The notes under the pieces were generated by a model that worked only from the letters and a program-made list of their open reading frames with translations, searched no databases and was not told where the DNA came from. Made by a program: the position numbers and the translations under genes. Shown piece by piece: positions 40,936 to 53,122 of a DNA stretch of 64,000 bases; the first letter of the stretch is position 1, and the number at the start of each line of letters is the position of its first letter. The stretch lies in assembly GCF_029633865.1 (NCBI RefSeq), contig NC_079219.1, forward strand, positions 49,737,008-49,801,007, given 5' to 3'. This DNA is from Lampris incognitus (Eukaryota > Chordata > Actinopteri > Lampriformes > Lampridae).

Positions 40936-40985
40936 TTGTAACGTGCATGGATAAGTAGACACGTTGGTCCTTGACTAACGGGTTT
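40936..40985 (+). mobile_element. 5' fragment of the same tRNA-like SINE
   Basis: TGTAACGTGCATGGATAAGT followed by AGACACGTTGGTCCTTG is nearly identical to the start of the 53337 copy, then diverges. Confidence 0.6.
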
Positions 40986-41197
40986 TTGGTCATATGTAAC
41001 CGGGGCAGCCATGTCACTGCTATGCGTCTGCGCGTCCACCATAATGGGGGGGGGGGGGGGTCAGCTGATGAACAAATACAACGTGTATTGACAGATGAAA
41101 TTTGGTTTATTATAAAGGTGAGAAATTGAATATTATACTGGTTGTTGGTTAAATTCAGTTACTGGGTGCGGCTCTAATCAGCTCTATGCCAAAACAT

Positions 41198-41280
41198 CCA
41201 TCCATCCACTATCCAAGCCACTTCCAATTTGCGTCGCGGGATGCTGGAGCTTATCGCAGCAGTGAATAGGCAACATCAAG
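41198..41280 (-). mobile_element. Antisense LINE tail fragment
   Basis: CATCCATCCATCCACTATCC ... GCGTCGCGGGATGCTGGAGC is the reverse complement of a common fish LINE 3' end with GATG repeats. Confidence 0.5.
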
Positions 41281-41390
41281 TGTAAGTTATTTAGAATATT
41301 AGCTTTTGTGAGTTTCTACTAAAATGTAAATTTCCCTCTTATATTGTTTAAAGCCGCCTGGTTGCTTGGACAACTACGGGGATCACCGAC

Positions 41391-41579
41391 ATGCATCATT
41401 TCTCGGAGACGGTGAAAAAGCATGAAACGGGGAGGGTCAACACCGCCACACAGTTGGATGAGAGCTACAGGACAGCTGTGCGTCGTCACAGTGATGAGGT
41501 GAGCAAGAACCGCCACATTCTAGCCCGTCTTATCGACTGTGGGAAGTTTTGTGAAGTGCTCCTGATGAAGACTTAATCA
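41391..41579 (+). pseudogene. Fragment of a ZMYM/TTF-type hAT-like transposase
   Basis: A 61-codon frame contains HETGRVNTATQLDESYRTAV and SDEVSKNRHILARLIDCGKF. The order (His motif, R/Q-x-H-x-x-x-V-x-K-N-R, then a hydrophobic I-D-x-x-x-F) resembles the region after the TTF zinc finger in hAT-derived and ZMYM1-like proteins of fish. It ends in a stop, and flanking sequence shows no further homology. The assignment is from pattern memory and moderate. Confidence 0.45.
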
Positions 41580-43339
41580 GATTATTGTGAGAGTGAAGAC
41601 CTTGCTCAATTTCATTTGATTAGTGGTAAAGCAGGTCGCTCTCACTTCACATTCAAAGGTGAGGGCAAACTGATAGATGACAATGTATCTGTTGATGACC
41701 ACAGTGGCTTGATTGTTCAGTTACTGTCGAGCCAAAAATAATTTTATTCAATATAATGAACTCCTGGATGTAGCTGTCCACAAATACTCTACCGTATGTA
41801 GCCTAAAGGAACAATCCTTGTCTTATGTTGCTATCTACCGGTTGGTATTGCTACATGAGGTGACCAGAAAAAACAAAAACAACTCGTACAATGCAATGTG
41901 ACCATTTCAAGTTAGCTAGCTGGCTTAAGTTATTTTAACCATTGAACGGGTCACCTTAGCCATCACTGCGACAATTGCCCCTCTCCCCCGAGAGATTTGG
42001 CAGGAGCCGCCACTGCGATCAACCTCCGTTTATTAAGGTATCGCGAACACGCAGGTTCAGGCAAGGTAGCAAAATAATTACTAGCTATGTCTATAAAACA
42101 AAGGTTCGTTTAACACGAAATAGATGCATACAAACTTGTCAAAATTCTCAGCTAAACACGTCAGATCGCATTCGGATCTGAGGCTCTGTATCCCTTCAGA
42201 AGGGGCGCGGTCGTGATGTTTCGTGAAGTACCCGTATGTGCCGGTCTGGTCTATATGAAGCAGTAGTAGAAGTACTAGCACATTTTCCACATAGTAATCA
42301 TGTCATAGTTGTAGTGTGTGAAGTATCAGTCCTAGTAATCACTTAGTGTAAGTGTGTCTTAGATCATCAAGAGACAGCCAGTAGGAGAATTAAAGTACAA
42401 AGTAGGTTTACATTGATACATATCGGTGTAACAGACATGCCGTCATCACTAGAACATATTATGGCAAGTGCAGGCAGAATGAGGACATCATTTTAGACAC
42501 TGGTAATAATGGCGTCTGAGTGAGGGTACAGCAGTAATAGCCGACACAAATAGTTGTATCAGACGATTCACCTGAGCTACAAAGTGCCTCCAGGAACCTT
42601 TTTAAAGACCTTTCCAGGTCTTGAAGGAAGCAAATGAGTCAACAGCTCTGATGGAGACCGGCACTTCAGTTAGCAGCATAATCCATGATGATTACATCAG
42701 ATCAGATAAGATACTTTATTGTCATTGTGCGCACACAGTGAAATTTCACTTAGTGACTCTCAGACCAGCAGCACTAGACAAGGTAAATGATTCAAAGAAA
42801 CAAGATAAAAACAAGGACAAACAACATTTAGTAGCCACAAGTGAGGTCGTGAAAATAGGCGACGTAGCAAAAAATGATAATGAGACAATACTATATGACT
42901 CTATGACATTTTGCAGCAAAGGTACTGATAATTTACTGAAGGGACTTTAGCTGAATCGCTGAAATGGACTGTTTCGCTTGACTGCGCCAGGGGTCACGGT
43001 GGTGTGAAGGTGAGCCACACTGGGGACTCATAACATTTTGAAAGCAACTCTCTTGTTTGTTACATATCGTTTTAAGGTTAGTTTAATTAGGTGATTAGAA
43101 AAAATAAACTACCCTCCTTCATCAATGGCAGCCATCACAGAGCCGAGGGAGGGAGGCTGTTCAGAGCTAATTGGGAGGGGTCCATCGGGACGATTTCATC
43201 CCACCAGAGGGGGTCGTCATAAGAGAGAAAGCGTGAGAAAGAGGAAGTGAAGGCGGGGGGAGGAGGGGGGCAGGAAAAACCTGTTCTGTTAAAGTATAAA
43301 GTGTCACCTTCATCACGTAGAAATGTGAACTACTAATAA
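41580..43339. other. Intergenic sequence, no gene seen
   Basis: A segment near 42710-42765 (ACTTTATTGTCATTGTGC ... GTGAAATTTCACTT) resembles a dispersed fish repeat. Nothing else is recognised; short frames look random. Confidence 0.4.
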
Positions 43340-43435
43340 GACACATCCTTTAGTCGAGCGGTTAGTGATGTCGCCTTGTGGCGCAGTACACCTCGTATCG
43401 AATCCCGCACCGGGCAAGAAAATAACCGCTTACAG
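43340..43435 (+). mobile_element. tRNA-derived SINE head
   Basis: TTAGTCGAGCGGTTAGTGAT (box A), CGCCTTGTGGCGCAG, then TATCGAATCCCGCACCGGG (box B). Only head and a short A-rich tail remain. A second SINE family, distinct from the 53337 type. Confidence 0.65.
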
Positions 43436-43576
43436 AAAAAACAAGCTCAATCCCCTACACTGCGTCTTCATGAGAACGTCTGCAAACCCAGAGGAAGAGG
43501 TTTTGGTGAGAAACCTGGTCTGCATGTTAGACAATAAAATGGCGGGTGAGGGCAGACGTGTTGATGCTGATTGTGG

Positions 43577-43862
43577 TAAATGGGCTGCGTTTCTGTAGCG
43601 CTTTTCTAGCTGCAACAGCCACTCAAAGCGCTTTACAACCAATGAATGCCTCACATTCACCCATGCACACACGCTCACACACCGGCGGGGGTGTCAACCA
43701 CGCAAGGTGCTAACAACCAGCTAGCTCACCGGGAGCACATCGGGGTTAGGTGTCTTGCTCAAGGACACCTCGACATTTTTGCAAGGCAGAGCCGAGGATC
43801 GAACCGGTGTTCTGACGATTTATGCTACCGTACCGCGGATCGATAGCAGTCTCACGCTATCA
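43577..43862 (-). mobile_element. SINE-type repeat (minus)
   Basis: The plus strand shows GTAGCGCTTTTCTAGC, CACTCAAAGCGCTTTACAA, ATTCACCCATGCACACACGC, GTGTCTTGCTCAAGGACACC and GATCGAACCGG; a tRNA-like box B is read on the minus strand. This order is a well-known dispersed teleost repeat. Confidence 0.65.
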
Positions 43863-45316
43863 CCTCCCCTAACCTCCCCTAACCATGTGCAGGGCCGCTA
43901 TGTTGCACATCTCGATAGGTAGCCGACAGAGCACCAGCAACCCTCCAGACGACCCGCTCTACTTCCAAGCCTCTGTCATCCACAAATGAAGATGATGATG
44001 ATGATGATGATGGTCAAGTGCAGAAGGTTCAACAGTAATTAAACAGTTAAGTGTTGATTTCATAAAACTCTCTTTATCAGTTCACAGCAACGATCTAAGC
44101 CAAACATGGCTACACCACGGCACCGTGCATAGCGCAGTACCATAAGCAACACAGTAGAGGAGGTTCCTCTGTGAACAAGAAAATGAGTTGTTGTTTTTGT
44201 TTTGTTTTTTAATAGGCAGTATTATTTTAGGAGAGGGACGCAGGGTGATGTGAGACTTTAACATTGAAGAGGAGAGCCCACCTTGCAGGACTATAAATAG
44301 TCCCCCAGGCTTGTTTGTCCACAAACCCATTAGTGAATTAAAGTTGTAATCGGTATATTGATCTGCTCGGGCGCGCGCTGTAAAACACTCTTCGTCTCTC
44401 TTGTCGGTCCATCTCCTCTCCCATGATTCCACGGGCTCTCGGGGGGGAAAGGAAACTTTAAAATGATGTTAAAAAAACAAAACAAAAAAACCAAATATGG
44501 CATCAACTTCTTTCAGATTTTGCCTTACCCTGCCATACTGATCGATGCAAAATCCGCTGCAAACTTAACGGCTTTGGTAGGAAAGCATCATAAGTTGAAA
44601 TGGGCCTGAACAATGTGTTTGTGACTAATATTGTTACTGCGTGTCCTTTCCTAAAGGACCGTGGCAAGATCCCATTTCCTGTATGAATGGCCGTGTTTGT
44701 TTAGTAGTGTGTCTCCCGCTGGATGGGAGATTCGGGTCCACAACGGGAGGGGGGGGCATTCAAATGACCATCAGAATAAAAATCATGCATGGAAAGCACA
44801 TGACTGCCAGTCTGGTCATCCACCCGTACACATATTGAATCAAATATTCCAGAACTGAACGCCACCTCATTTGGTTGATGATATAACCAGTGGAGGAGTG
44901 GGGAGTAAATTCACCATTTGCAGACTATACTGTCGTTAGCCCACCGGCTTTAGGGCTGACCTAAATGTTCTATTACATCAATTCATAGTTTACATCAATG
45001 TAAATAGTATTAAACTGATGTTATTATAGCATATTATTATAACAGTGTGTATTTAAAAATTATAAAGAATGGTGTGAATAGTGTATTTCAATGGCAAAAT
45101 ACGAAAATGTATGCTATTCTGAGAATTTTGCCCATAATCAGGAATCATGAACACTTTATTTGTGAAACGACTTATCGTTTCCCCCAGCCCTCAGCAGTGC
45201 AACACAAAGATATAAACATGTCTCCAAAAACTACAAGAACGCTCATCCAAACTAACACATATATCCAAACTAAACAAAAAAAATCACTGTCCAAGGGAAC
45301 GAACGCCAGCCAGGAT
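43863..45316. other. Intergenic sequence with (GAT)n
   Basis: About nine GAT units at 43986-44012. Otherwise no gene or repeat boundary recognised. Confidence 0.4.
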
Positions 45317-45730
45317 GATTGTCGGGACTGCTTGTCTGCATGGGCTAGCAGTTAGCTTAGCCTGCCCCGCTTCCGGTTCCTGTGAAACTGCCCTCGGTGT
45401 TTCCTCTTGGGCGCAGCTCCGGGCAGGGGCCGTGGCCCTTCGGCCCACCGGACGCAGCAGACCAGGCTCCCTCAGCTCTCCCAGCCACACACCCTCGACA
45501 CACCTCCCCGCACTCCACGACGACACCCAAAACACAGTCAATGCCAGGCGAAGCCGCCGCCAGACCACCCTCGGTGTTATCGGAACTGCCGGTCTACATG
45601 GGCTACCAGTTAGCTTAGCCTGCCCCGCTTCCGCTTCCTGTGACCGCCCTCAGTGTTACCTCCATGGGCGCAGCTCCAGGCAGGGCTGTGGGCCCACAGG
45701 ACGCAGCAGACCAAGCTCTTCCAGCCATCA
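45317..45730. repeat. Imperfect tandem duplication, period ~256 bp
   Basis: Copies 45317-45485 and 45571-45727 share blocks CAGTTAGCTTAGCCTGCCCC, GGGCGCAGCTCC and GGACGCAGCAGACCA. GC-rich. Part of the unit resembles dispersed fish repeats. Confidence 0.65.
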
Positions 45731-45892
45731 AACGAAGACAAAACTTAGACGCAGACATGGACAAAGACACTGCAAGGACGGTACTGGGACTGGGTCAGAC
45801 CACCCCAAACGTGAATTCGCGCCGCCATGGTGATGGTAGTTGGTTGGCAAATTGGGACCACTGAAAACTGAAAAATCAATGTTTTACGCTCC

Positions 45893-46525
45893 TTTTTTAT
45901 TTATTCTGATTTTTCCCCTTTTCTCCCAATTTAGTGGCCAACCGCTCCCAATTCTAGTTCAAACACCCACCCTCGTACTGTATGCGTTCGCCAACTGCAT
46001 CCCTCCGGCCGCCAGCCTCGAAGGAGACGCCTCGCCACCTCCGTGACAAGGCGAATCCAGGCCGAACTACTGCTTTTCCGGACACACACAGAGACGCACT
46101 CCTGTGACGAACACAAGCCGACTCCGCCCCCTCCCGAAGACAGCGCTGCCAATTACTGCTGCGTCATCGAGTCCGGCCATAGCCAGATCTGACGAGATCG
46201 AATTTACGATGCTACTATGGCCACGCCAAGACCCGCCCTACTCTGTCTGTGATTGGCTAACCCTATCCCTATCCCCCCCCTAACCTTAACCAACCTAACC
46301 AACGGAGGCAACGAGTACTAGCCAATCAGAGGCAGAGTTCCCGGAAAATGGGCACGAAAAAAATCACGCATAGGGGTGACGTGTTGTGACGGACCAATCA
46401 GAAATAGAAGCGGGCGTGTCTTTTCGGGGTCTTGGCGTGGCCATAGTAGGATTCGTAAATTCGCACCCCCGGTCCCCAGTGGGCAACGGCATCGACACAA
46501 TTAGACCGCTACACCACCGCGGACC
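45893..46525 (-). mobile_element. tRNA-derived SINE (minus) split by a MITE
   Basis: On the minus strand it starts GGTCCGCGGTGGTGTAGCGG, passes GCCCACTGGGGACCG, and ends in a T-poor, A-rich tail; the same element in plus orientation is at 56531-56926. Flanks TACACCCC/TACGCTCC plus T run look like a diverged duplication. A 261-bp inverted-repeat element interrupts it. Confidence 0.75.
46201..46461. mobile_element. MITE nested in the SINE
   Basis: AATTTACGATGCTACTATGG at the left and CCATAGTAGGATTCGTAAATT (21 bp, last 20: CATAGTAGGATTCGTAAATT) at the right are inverted partners; pairing continues through CCACGCCAAGACCC, ~38 bp in total. Comparison with the uninterrupted SINE at 56.6 kb shows that it splits the SINE after the tRNA-like head. 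Target duplication is short and ambiguous (CG). No coding capacity. Confidence 0.8.
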
Positions 46526-48324
46526 CTACACCCCTTTTTATTTACCACTACTTTACTAGTTATGACAGGTAAATAATATGTCTAAATAATATACCTAAAA
46601 GAAATCCAGTGTAAAAGACATTCAGAATTTGGAGTAATTTCAGCTGGTTTTCATTTCAGCCATTTCGGTAATGCCCAGCCTGGCATAAAATCCGAATATA
46701 CAAGCCTTCCTCTACTGGCTTTCGGGAAAAGCCACCAAATCGGAAATAAAATGATATGATTAAAAATGCCTGGCAGGGAGAGTAATTGGATTTCCAATTT
46801 TCATGAAGCTTGAAGACAGCATCACTCGGTTTCGTAAGGGCAAAGACGGACTCGGGGGTAAATTTGCCCTGCAATCAATAAGCTGCCCTTTGCAAACCTC
46901 TGGACCTTCATCCGTTTCCTCCCATCCAGCTTTGGTTTGCATCGATCTGTACCAATGACAAATGGGCCGGTGTCCACCTTTGTGGTTTGCGAGGCAGACT
47001 AAAACGCCCCTCAGGGTGCGTACAGATCACTGGTGCTTGACTCGGACAGGTCAGTCATGTTATATGTATATGTCTGCTGTAGATCCCATAAACCGTCTGT
47101 ACACAAGCACGTGTGAAAAAGAAGGTGAGGCCGAGGAAGGTGACAGCTTATTGGTCCAGGTCAGAGTCCAGTAAATTTAACAATCATGCCCTCCAAATGG
47201 GTAGCTGAACCTAATGATACAAACATACAGTTTTTCTATCTAGCGAGATATCTGCCATTCAGACGTTATTACAACGGCTCCAGCAAAACCACTGACAAAA
47301 TCAGGACACTACGGTAATTCTACAAAGCAGTACAATAGAGTAAGTTTGGTCCACACTAGACTTCATGATAGCAGCTGAGCGATTGTTTTTGAAGAGCTTT
47401 TGAATGACTCAGGTAATAAACTGATAACCGGTAATTAACCAATTCAGGTTTATGTTTCCAAAGCACATAAACAGCATGGTCAACGAAATGAGCGGTGTAG
47501 GAGGCAGTTTATCAATGGAATTCTATCTCAGTTTCTCTTCCAGCTCTCTAGACTTTACACCTATTGCTCACACTACCCAGTGGGTGATGGAAAACAAAGT
47601 GTGGATAGCATTTCTGTCTGTCCCCACATCCTGTAAAGTTTCCCGTTAATCCCTCTATGGAAGTACTTTGTCTCTGTTCTCCCCCTCCCCCACCCCAACA
47701 ATGTCTTCCAACCAAGAGATGCTCAATCTGTCACCATGCGGCATGTTCCCCGTGACCTGGAAACATCTGCAGGGGAGGCTGGTCGGTCCACGCTGCACAC
47801 TCAAACATATAAACCCCTCCTGAAACCAAAAGTCAAAGATGCATTCCTCTGAAAATATGTGTTTATCTCACACGGTTTGTGTTGGTTCATCACAAATACT
47901 TTCCTGGGGGACAAGTAGGACGCCAGGGTGTAGTTAAATTGCATAAAATGGAATCTCACTGAAAAACTACCAAGGGAAAATAAAGGTGTGTGCATGCGTG
48001 CGTGTTTGCCAGGGTTTCTGGCCCTCATTAAAAAAGTATAGTATTGGACCCCGGGTCAGGTCATTTCCAGCCCTGAACAATCGGTGTAACCACACCTCCT
48101 GAACCTGAGTGACCCATTCAAATCTTACTCTGCAGTTACATCTTCTTGTAGTAATACTTTTCAATCTTACTGGCAGTGAGCTATGGAGATATTATAATAT
48201 TATACAACGTTGCACACATGCAACATTATGTACATAGTGGAGCTTGCTTTCTGATGGAAGACCATAGAGAAGGCTATAACTTACTTATACGTCACCAATG
48301 TTTAGTAACTCGTGTTTAATACTA
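46526..48324. other. Intergenic sequence, no gene seen
   Basis: AT-rich, no convincing frames or repeat boundaries. Confidence 0.45.
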
Positions 48325-48651
48325 TATTTTGCCCCTTTTCTCCCCAATTATACCAATTGTAATTGGGGTAATTACCCCACTCTTTCGAGCCATCCCACTC
48401 GCTGCTCCACCCCCTCTGCCGATCCGGGGAGGGCTGCAGACTACCACATGCCTCCTCCGATACATGTGGAGTCGCCAGCCGCTTCTTTTCACCTGACAGT
48501 GAGGAGTTTCCCCAGGGGGTGTAGTATGTGCGAGGATCACGTTATTCCCCCCAACAGATGCCCCGACCAACCAGAGGAGGCACTAGTGCAGCCACCAGGA
48601 CACATACCCACATGACACATACCCACCGGCAGACATGTGTCTATAGGGACG

Positions 48652-48851
48652 TGTTATGTCTGCACACATCGACAGTGCTGCATTTGATTTGGTGCTGTTC
48701 TATTGTGCTGGGATCGATTGGTGATGCCTGCGGGCTCTGGGTTGTTTGATCGGGTCTGCCTTTGATGCTGTGTCAGTCTAAATAAAGAATGCCACGGAGA
48801 GGTTGTGTCGAGCGACAGCGCTGTGTCCTGAAGTGATTTAAATATACGATA
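48652..48851 (+). repeat. 5' LTR of the mag-like element
   Basis: TGTTATGTCTGC to TATACGATA, 200 bp, with AATAAAG (~48781) as polyadenylation signal. It ends in TA rather than the usual CA. Confidence 0.92.
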
Positions 48852-48852
48852 T

Positions 48853-48867
48853 TGGCGACGAGGATGG
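48853..48867 (+). promoter_or_regulatory. Primer-binding site, tRNA-Ser type
   Basis: TGGCGACGAGGATGG starts 1 nt after the LTR and is complementary to the 3' end of a vertebrate serine tRNA (GCT anticodon) including CCA. The tRNA end is recalled from known sequences. Confidence 0.75.
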
Positions 48868-51800
48868 CTGATATCTCTCTCCCACCACCTGCCCCCTTCC
48901 TGGCATTACCTGGCGAGCCTCCGGTACCATGGACTCGCTGGCTACATAGTTTTGAAAATTACATCATCGCCTCAGGGCTCGACGACGTGAGCCAGGCTAG
49001 GAAGACGGCTCTGTTGCTACACTGCTTGGGAGCAGAGGGTCATCGTGTGCTCGGGACTCTGGGGAACGTCACAAACTTTGACGAAGCTGTGGGACTTATG
49101 AGCACCCATTTCGCTGCTCCACAGAGTGCCCTCCTTCGGCGATTTATATTCCGTCAGCGACACCAACTGCCTGGTGAGTCTGTGCGGCAGTACGTAGCTA
49201 ATTTGTGAGGGCTAGCTAGCTCATGCAAGTTTGGCGCGCTTCAGGACGAGATGGTTCGCGACCAGCTAATCGAACACACCAACAACGCAAAGGTGCGTGA
49301 GACTCTCCTGCTGAAAAAAGACGATCTGCTGCTGTCCAGGGCAATTACCATCGCACTACAGGTTGAGGGAGCAGCTGAGTGTGCTGCTATGCTAAATACA
49401 CAGCAAGTGGCCACCTCCAGTCAAGCTGCCAACGACTCCTCCCTCTACTCACGGCTGCCCCTCGGGACGCAACCCAACCAGAGCGAGGCGGGCGCCGACT
49501 CCCCTGGGGACGTCTTGCAACTGCAACGACGGCGTTCTCGGCCCCGCCCTCAACAGTCCTGTGGTAACTGTGGGTCTCGGTCTCATGTTTCAAGGGCTCA
49601 GAACTGCCCTGCCCGTGGCCAGACATGCCGTAGCTGCGGTAAGCACAATCACTTTGCCAACGTCTGTCGATCTTCCCCGGCTGGGTCAGAGGGCCACACC
49701 CCCCAGTCTTCAACCGCCGTCATTCACAAGGTGAGCTCTGGGCCAGTGTCATTCAAATCATGCACAGTCAACATTAATGATGTGTGCATCCCCCTGCTGT
49801 TGGACACCGGTGCAAGTGTGTCTCTCCTGAATGTTGATACCTACAGTCAATTTTTCGGTTCACTGCCACTGTCCGCAGCCTCAGCTGTCCTCTGTGGGTA
49901 TGGTGACTCCAAAATCGATCTGGTTGGCTCTCTCCAACTGACTGTCCGCTATGGAACCAAGCTGGTGCCCAATGCAGTTTTTCATGTGGCACGCCGTGGG
50001 GCCAACCTGATGGGCCTGGACCTGTTCTCCGCTCTGGGGTTCTCCCTCTTAGACACAAGGGGGGCAGCAATCCTGACTGTCGCCACACCTTGGCAGCAGA
50101 AGTGGCCATCGCTGTTTATGGGGCTGGGCTGCCTCTCCGCCTTCACCCATCAACCTCTCCTCAACCCTGCTGTGAAATCTGTCATCCAACCACTGCGCCG
50201 CATCCCGTTGGCTCTCCGTGATGGGGTCTCCGCCGAGCTGCAACAACTGCTGGAAGCTGGCATCATTGAACCGGTGGACGCGTCACCTTGGGTCTCAAAC
50301 CTCGTGGTGGCTAAGAAGAAGTCGGGGGGCCTGCGTGTCTGCATCGATCTACGTGCAGTAAATAAGGCAGTGGTCCCTGATAAGTATCCACTGCCCACCT
50401 CAGAAGAACTCACTGCTCAGTTCTATGGCTCTGAGGTGTTCTCCAAGCTCGACCTCAGACAGGGGTACTTACAGGTGCCCCTCCACCCCAGCAGCCGAAA
50501 CCTCACAGCCTTTGTGACACATGCAGGAGTGTTTCGCTACACCAGGATGCCTTTCGGTCTCAGCTCCGCCCCTAGCTGCTTCCAGAAAATCATGGTCTCC
50601 GTGATGGCTGGCATACTGGGCGTGGCCATTTATCTGGACGATATAGTGGTACACGGGCCCACCAGTGAAATCCACGACAAGCGCCTTAACATGGTCTTCG
50701 CAGCCCTGTCCAAGCACAAGCTAACTCTCAATGCTGAGAAATGTGTCCTCTCTGTGCCAGCCATCAACTTCGTGGGGTTCCGGCTGTCAGCGAGCGGTGT
50801 AACTCCACTACAATCCAACGTGGACGCCATTCAGGCCATCCCTGAGCCCAGCTCGGCCGCCCAGGTCGCCTCCTTCCTGGGTATGACAAGTTACTACCTG
50901 AGGTTTCTTCCCCAGTACTCTGCGACCACAGCCCCCCTGCGCCAGCTGCTGCGTAAGGACGAGCCATGGGTGTGGTCAAAGGCATGCAGTGACGCTGTGC
51001 GTGATCTCAAGACTCAACTGACTTCACCACCAGTGTTGGCTCACTTCGACATCTCCAGCTCCACCTTTGTGACCTGTGACGCATCAGCCACAGCGATAGG
51101 GGCCGTGCTGTCTCAAACCCAGAACGGTGTGGAGAAGCCCATTGCCTTCGCCTCCCGTGCCCTCAACCTGACCGAGCAGCGGTACTCCGTGGGTGAGCGT
51201 GAGGCGTTAGCCTGTATCTGGGCTTGTGAAAGGTGGCACCTCTACCTCTATGGCTGCTCCTTCACCCTCAGGACAGATCACCAGGCCCTGACAGCGCTGC
51301 TGTCCACATCTGGGACAGGCCACAAACCCCTGAGGCTGCACCGCTGGTCTGACCGCCTCCGCCAGTACAACTTCAGCCTGCAGTTCACCCCAGGCAGAGA
51401 CAATGTTGTCGCCGACCTGCTCTCTCGCTCTGTCTCCACCCCAGCTCCACAGACGGACACTGACTGTGTGGAAAAGGACATTGTCCAAATGCTACACACA
51501 CCCCTCCAGGCCACTGTCTCTCTGCAGGAGCTGAGGGCAGCCTCCGAACAGGACCCTGTCCTCTCCCAGCTCCGCACCTACATCCAGAACGGCTGGCCTC
51601 ACAAGGTCCCAGAGGAGCTGGCTGCGTTCGCCCGAGTCAGACAGGAGCTCTCCTGCTGGAACGACACCTGCGTGGCGCGTGGGTTTTGCACTGTGGTCCC
51701 AGCTGCTCTCCGTGCACGTGTTTTGAATACGGCGCATGAAGGCCACCTGGGCATTGTGAAACTGAAACAGCGCTGCCGAGACCTGGTGTGGTGGCCGGGG

Positions 51801-52901
51801 ATAGACAGAGATATTGAGGCTCTGGTGAAGGACTGTTCTGCCTGTCTTGTGAGTGGCAAGACTGGCCACCAGGCTCCCCCACCCCTGCAACCTCTCGCCT
51901 GGCCCTCTCAGCCCTGGGAACACCTGCAGTTGGACATTTGTGGTGAGATCCATGGAGTTCCCCACCACCAACGCTTCATGGTGGTCGCCTACGATCTACA
52001 CTCAAAATGGCCTGAACTCACCACTTCTGGCACTGTGACCTCACAGATCATCATCGACTTCCTGGACTCTCTTTTCTCTCGCTGCGGCCTCCCAAAGGCC
52101 ATCACCACTGACAACGGCCCTCAGCTGGTCTCTGCTGAGTTCACTGCTTATCTCGAAAGCAAGGGCATCCGTCATATACGCACTGCGTACTACCACCCCC
52201 AGGCCAATGGCGGCGTTGAACGTTTTCACCAGTCACTGAAGAACGGCCTCAGAGCACACATGGCCCAAGGGTGCTCTTTCGCGCAGGCCATCCGTCACAC
52301 TCTGCTGCACTATCGGGCCACACAGCTCTCGACCACAGGCGTCTCCCCAGTCTCTCTCATGCTAGGCCGGGAACTGTGCATGCCCCTTGACAGGCTCTGC
52401 CCCTCCACACCTCAGGCACCTCCCTCTGGGGTCAGAGCCTCAGTCACTCGTCAGCAGACGCGGATGAAGCAACGGTTTGACCAGTCAAAACGAACCAGGG
52501 TGCCAGACATCAATGTGTCAGACTGGGTCAGGGTCCGCAGGCCCCACAGGGACAATAAAATGGCTTCATACTGGTGCTCTCCTCTCCAAGTCACCCGTCA
52601 GCTGGGCCCAGCCACTTACCTCCTCAGTGATGGCACTCGGTGGCACTCCAGTCGTCTACGGAAGGTGTCAGCTCCGCCACACACAGCTGGTGACACAACC
52701 ATAGCCATTCCCTCAGCATGGCGAGACGCCCCGGGGCTTCATGCAGCTCCTACACGGGCCCCAGACATTTCTGGGCCTCAGCTTCCCCTGCCATCTCCCT
52801 CCCCACCTCGGCCTGCCCAGCCTCAGGCCGCCCCGCGACCTGTTCGCACACGTTTACGCCCTGGCCACCTAGAGGACTTTGTGTCAACCTTTCATGTTTG
52901 A
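48864..52901 (+). pseudogene. mag-like gag-pol, one in-frame stop
   Basis: ATG at 48864 (overlapping the primer site). The frame runs to a TGA at 49206-49208 in gag, then stays open in the same frame from 49209 to the stop at 52899. Counting from M at 49251: two zinc knuckles (CGNCGSRSHVSRAQNC and CRSCGKHNHFANVC, ~104-139), protease LLLDTGASVSLL (~180), reverse transcriptase with YLDD (~461), RNase H (TCDASATAIGAVLS, ~608), integrase HHCC (HEGHLG to CSACL, ~828-865), and D, D, E core residues in LDICGE (~894), TDNGPQ (~952) and GGVERFHQ (~989). No frameshift is seen. The TGA may be a simple CGA-to-TGA change at a CpG; readthrough is less likely. Confidence 0.9.
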
Positions 52902-52910
52902 AATCCTGCC

Positions 52911-52922
52911 GGGGGGGGGGGA
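52911..52922 (+). promoter_or_regulatory. Polypurine tract of the mag-like element
   Basis: Eleven G and one A immediately before the 3' LTR; primes plus-strand DNA synthesis in the family. Confidence 0.85.
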
Positions 52923-53122
52923 TGTTATGTATGCACACATCGACAGTGCTGCATTTGATTTGGTGCTGTTCTATTGTGCTGGGATCGATTGGTGATGCCT
53001 GCGGGCTCTGGGTTGTTTGATCGGGTCTGCCTTTGATGCTGTGTCAGTCTAAATAAAGAATGCCACGGAGAGGGTGTGTCGAGCGACAGCGCTGTGTCCT
53101 GACGTGATTTAAAAATACAATA
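52923..53122 (+). repeat. 3' LTR of the mag-like element
   Basis: TGTTATGTATGC to AATACAATA, 200 bp; same layout as the 5' LTR. Confidence 0.92.

Larger units (their letters stand above)
48652..53122 (+). mobile_element. mag-like Ty3/Gypsy retrotransposon, almost intact
   Basis: Two 200-bp LTRs (48652-48851, 52923-53122) differ at five positions by eye. GGACG duplicates flank it (48647-48651, 53123-53127). A tRNA-Ser-type primer site, a single gag-pol reading frame with one stop, and a polypurine tract are present. A serine-tRNA primer and gag-pol in one frame fit the mag clade; that clade call is inference. Confidence 0.92.
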
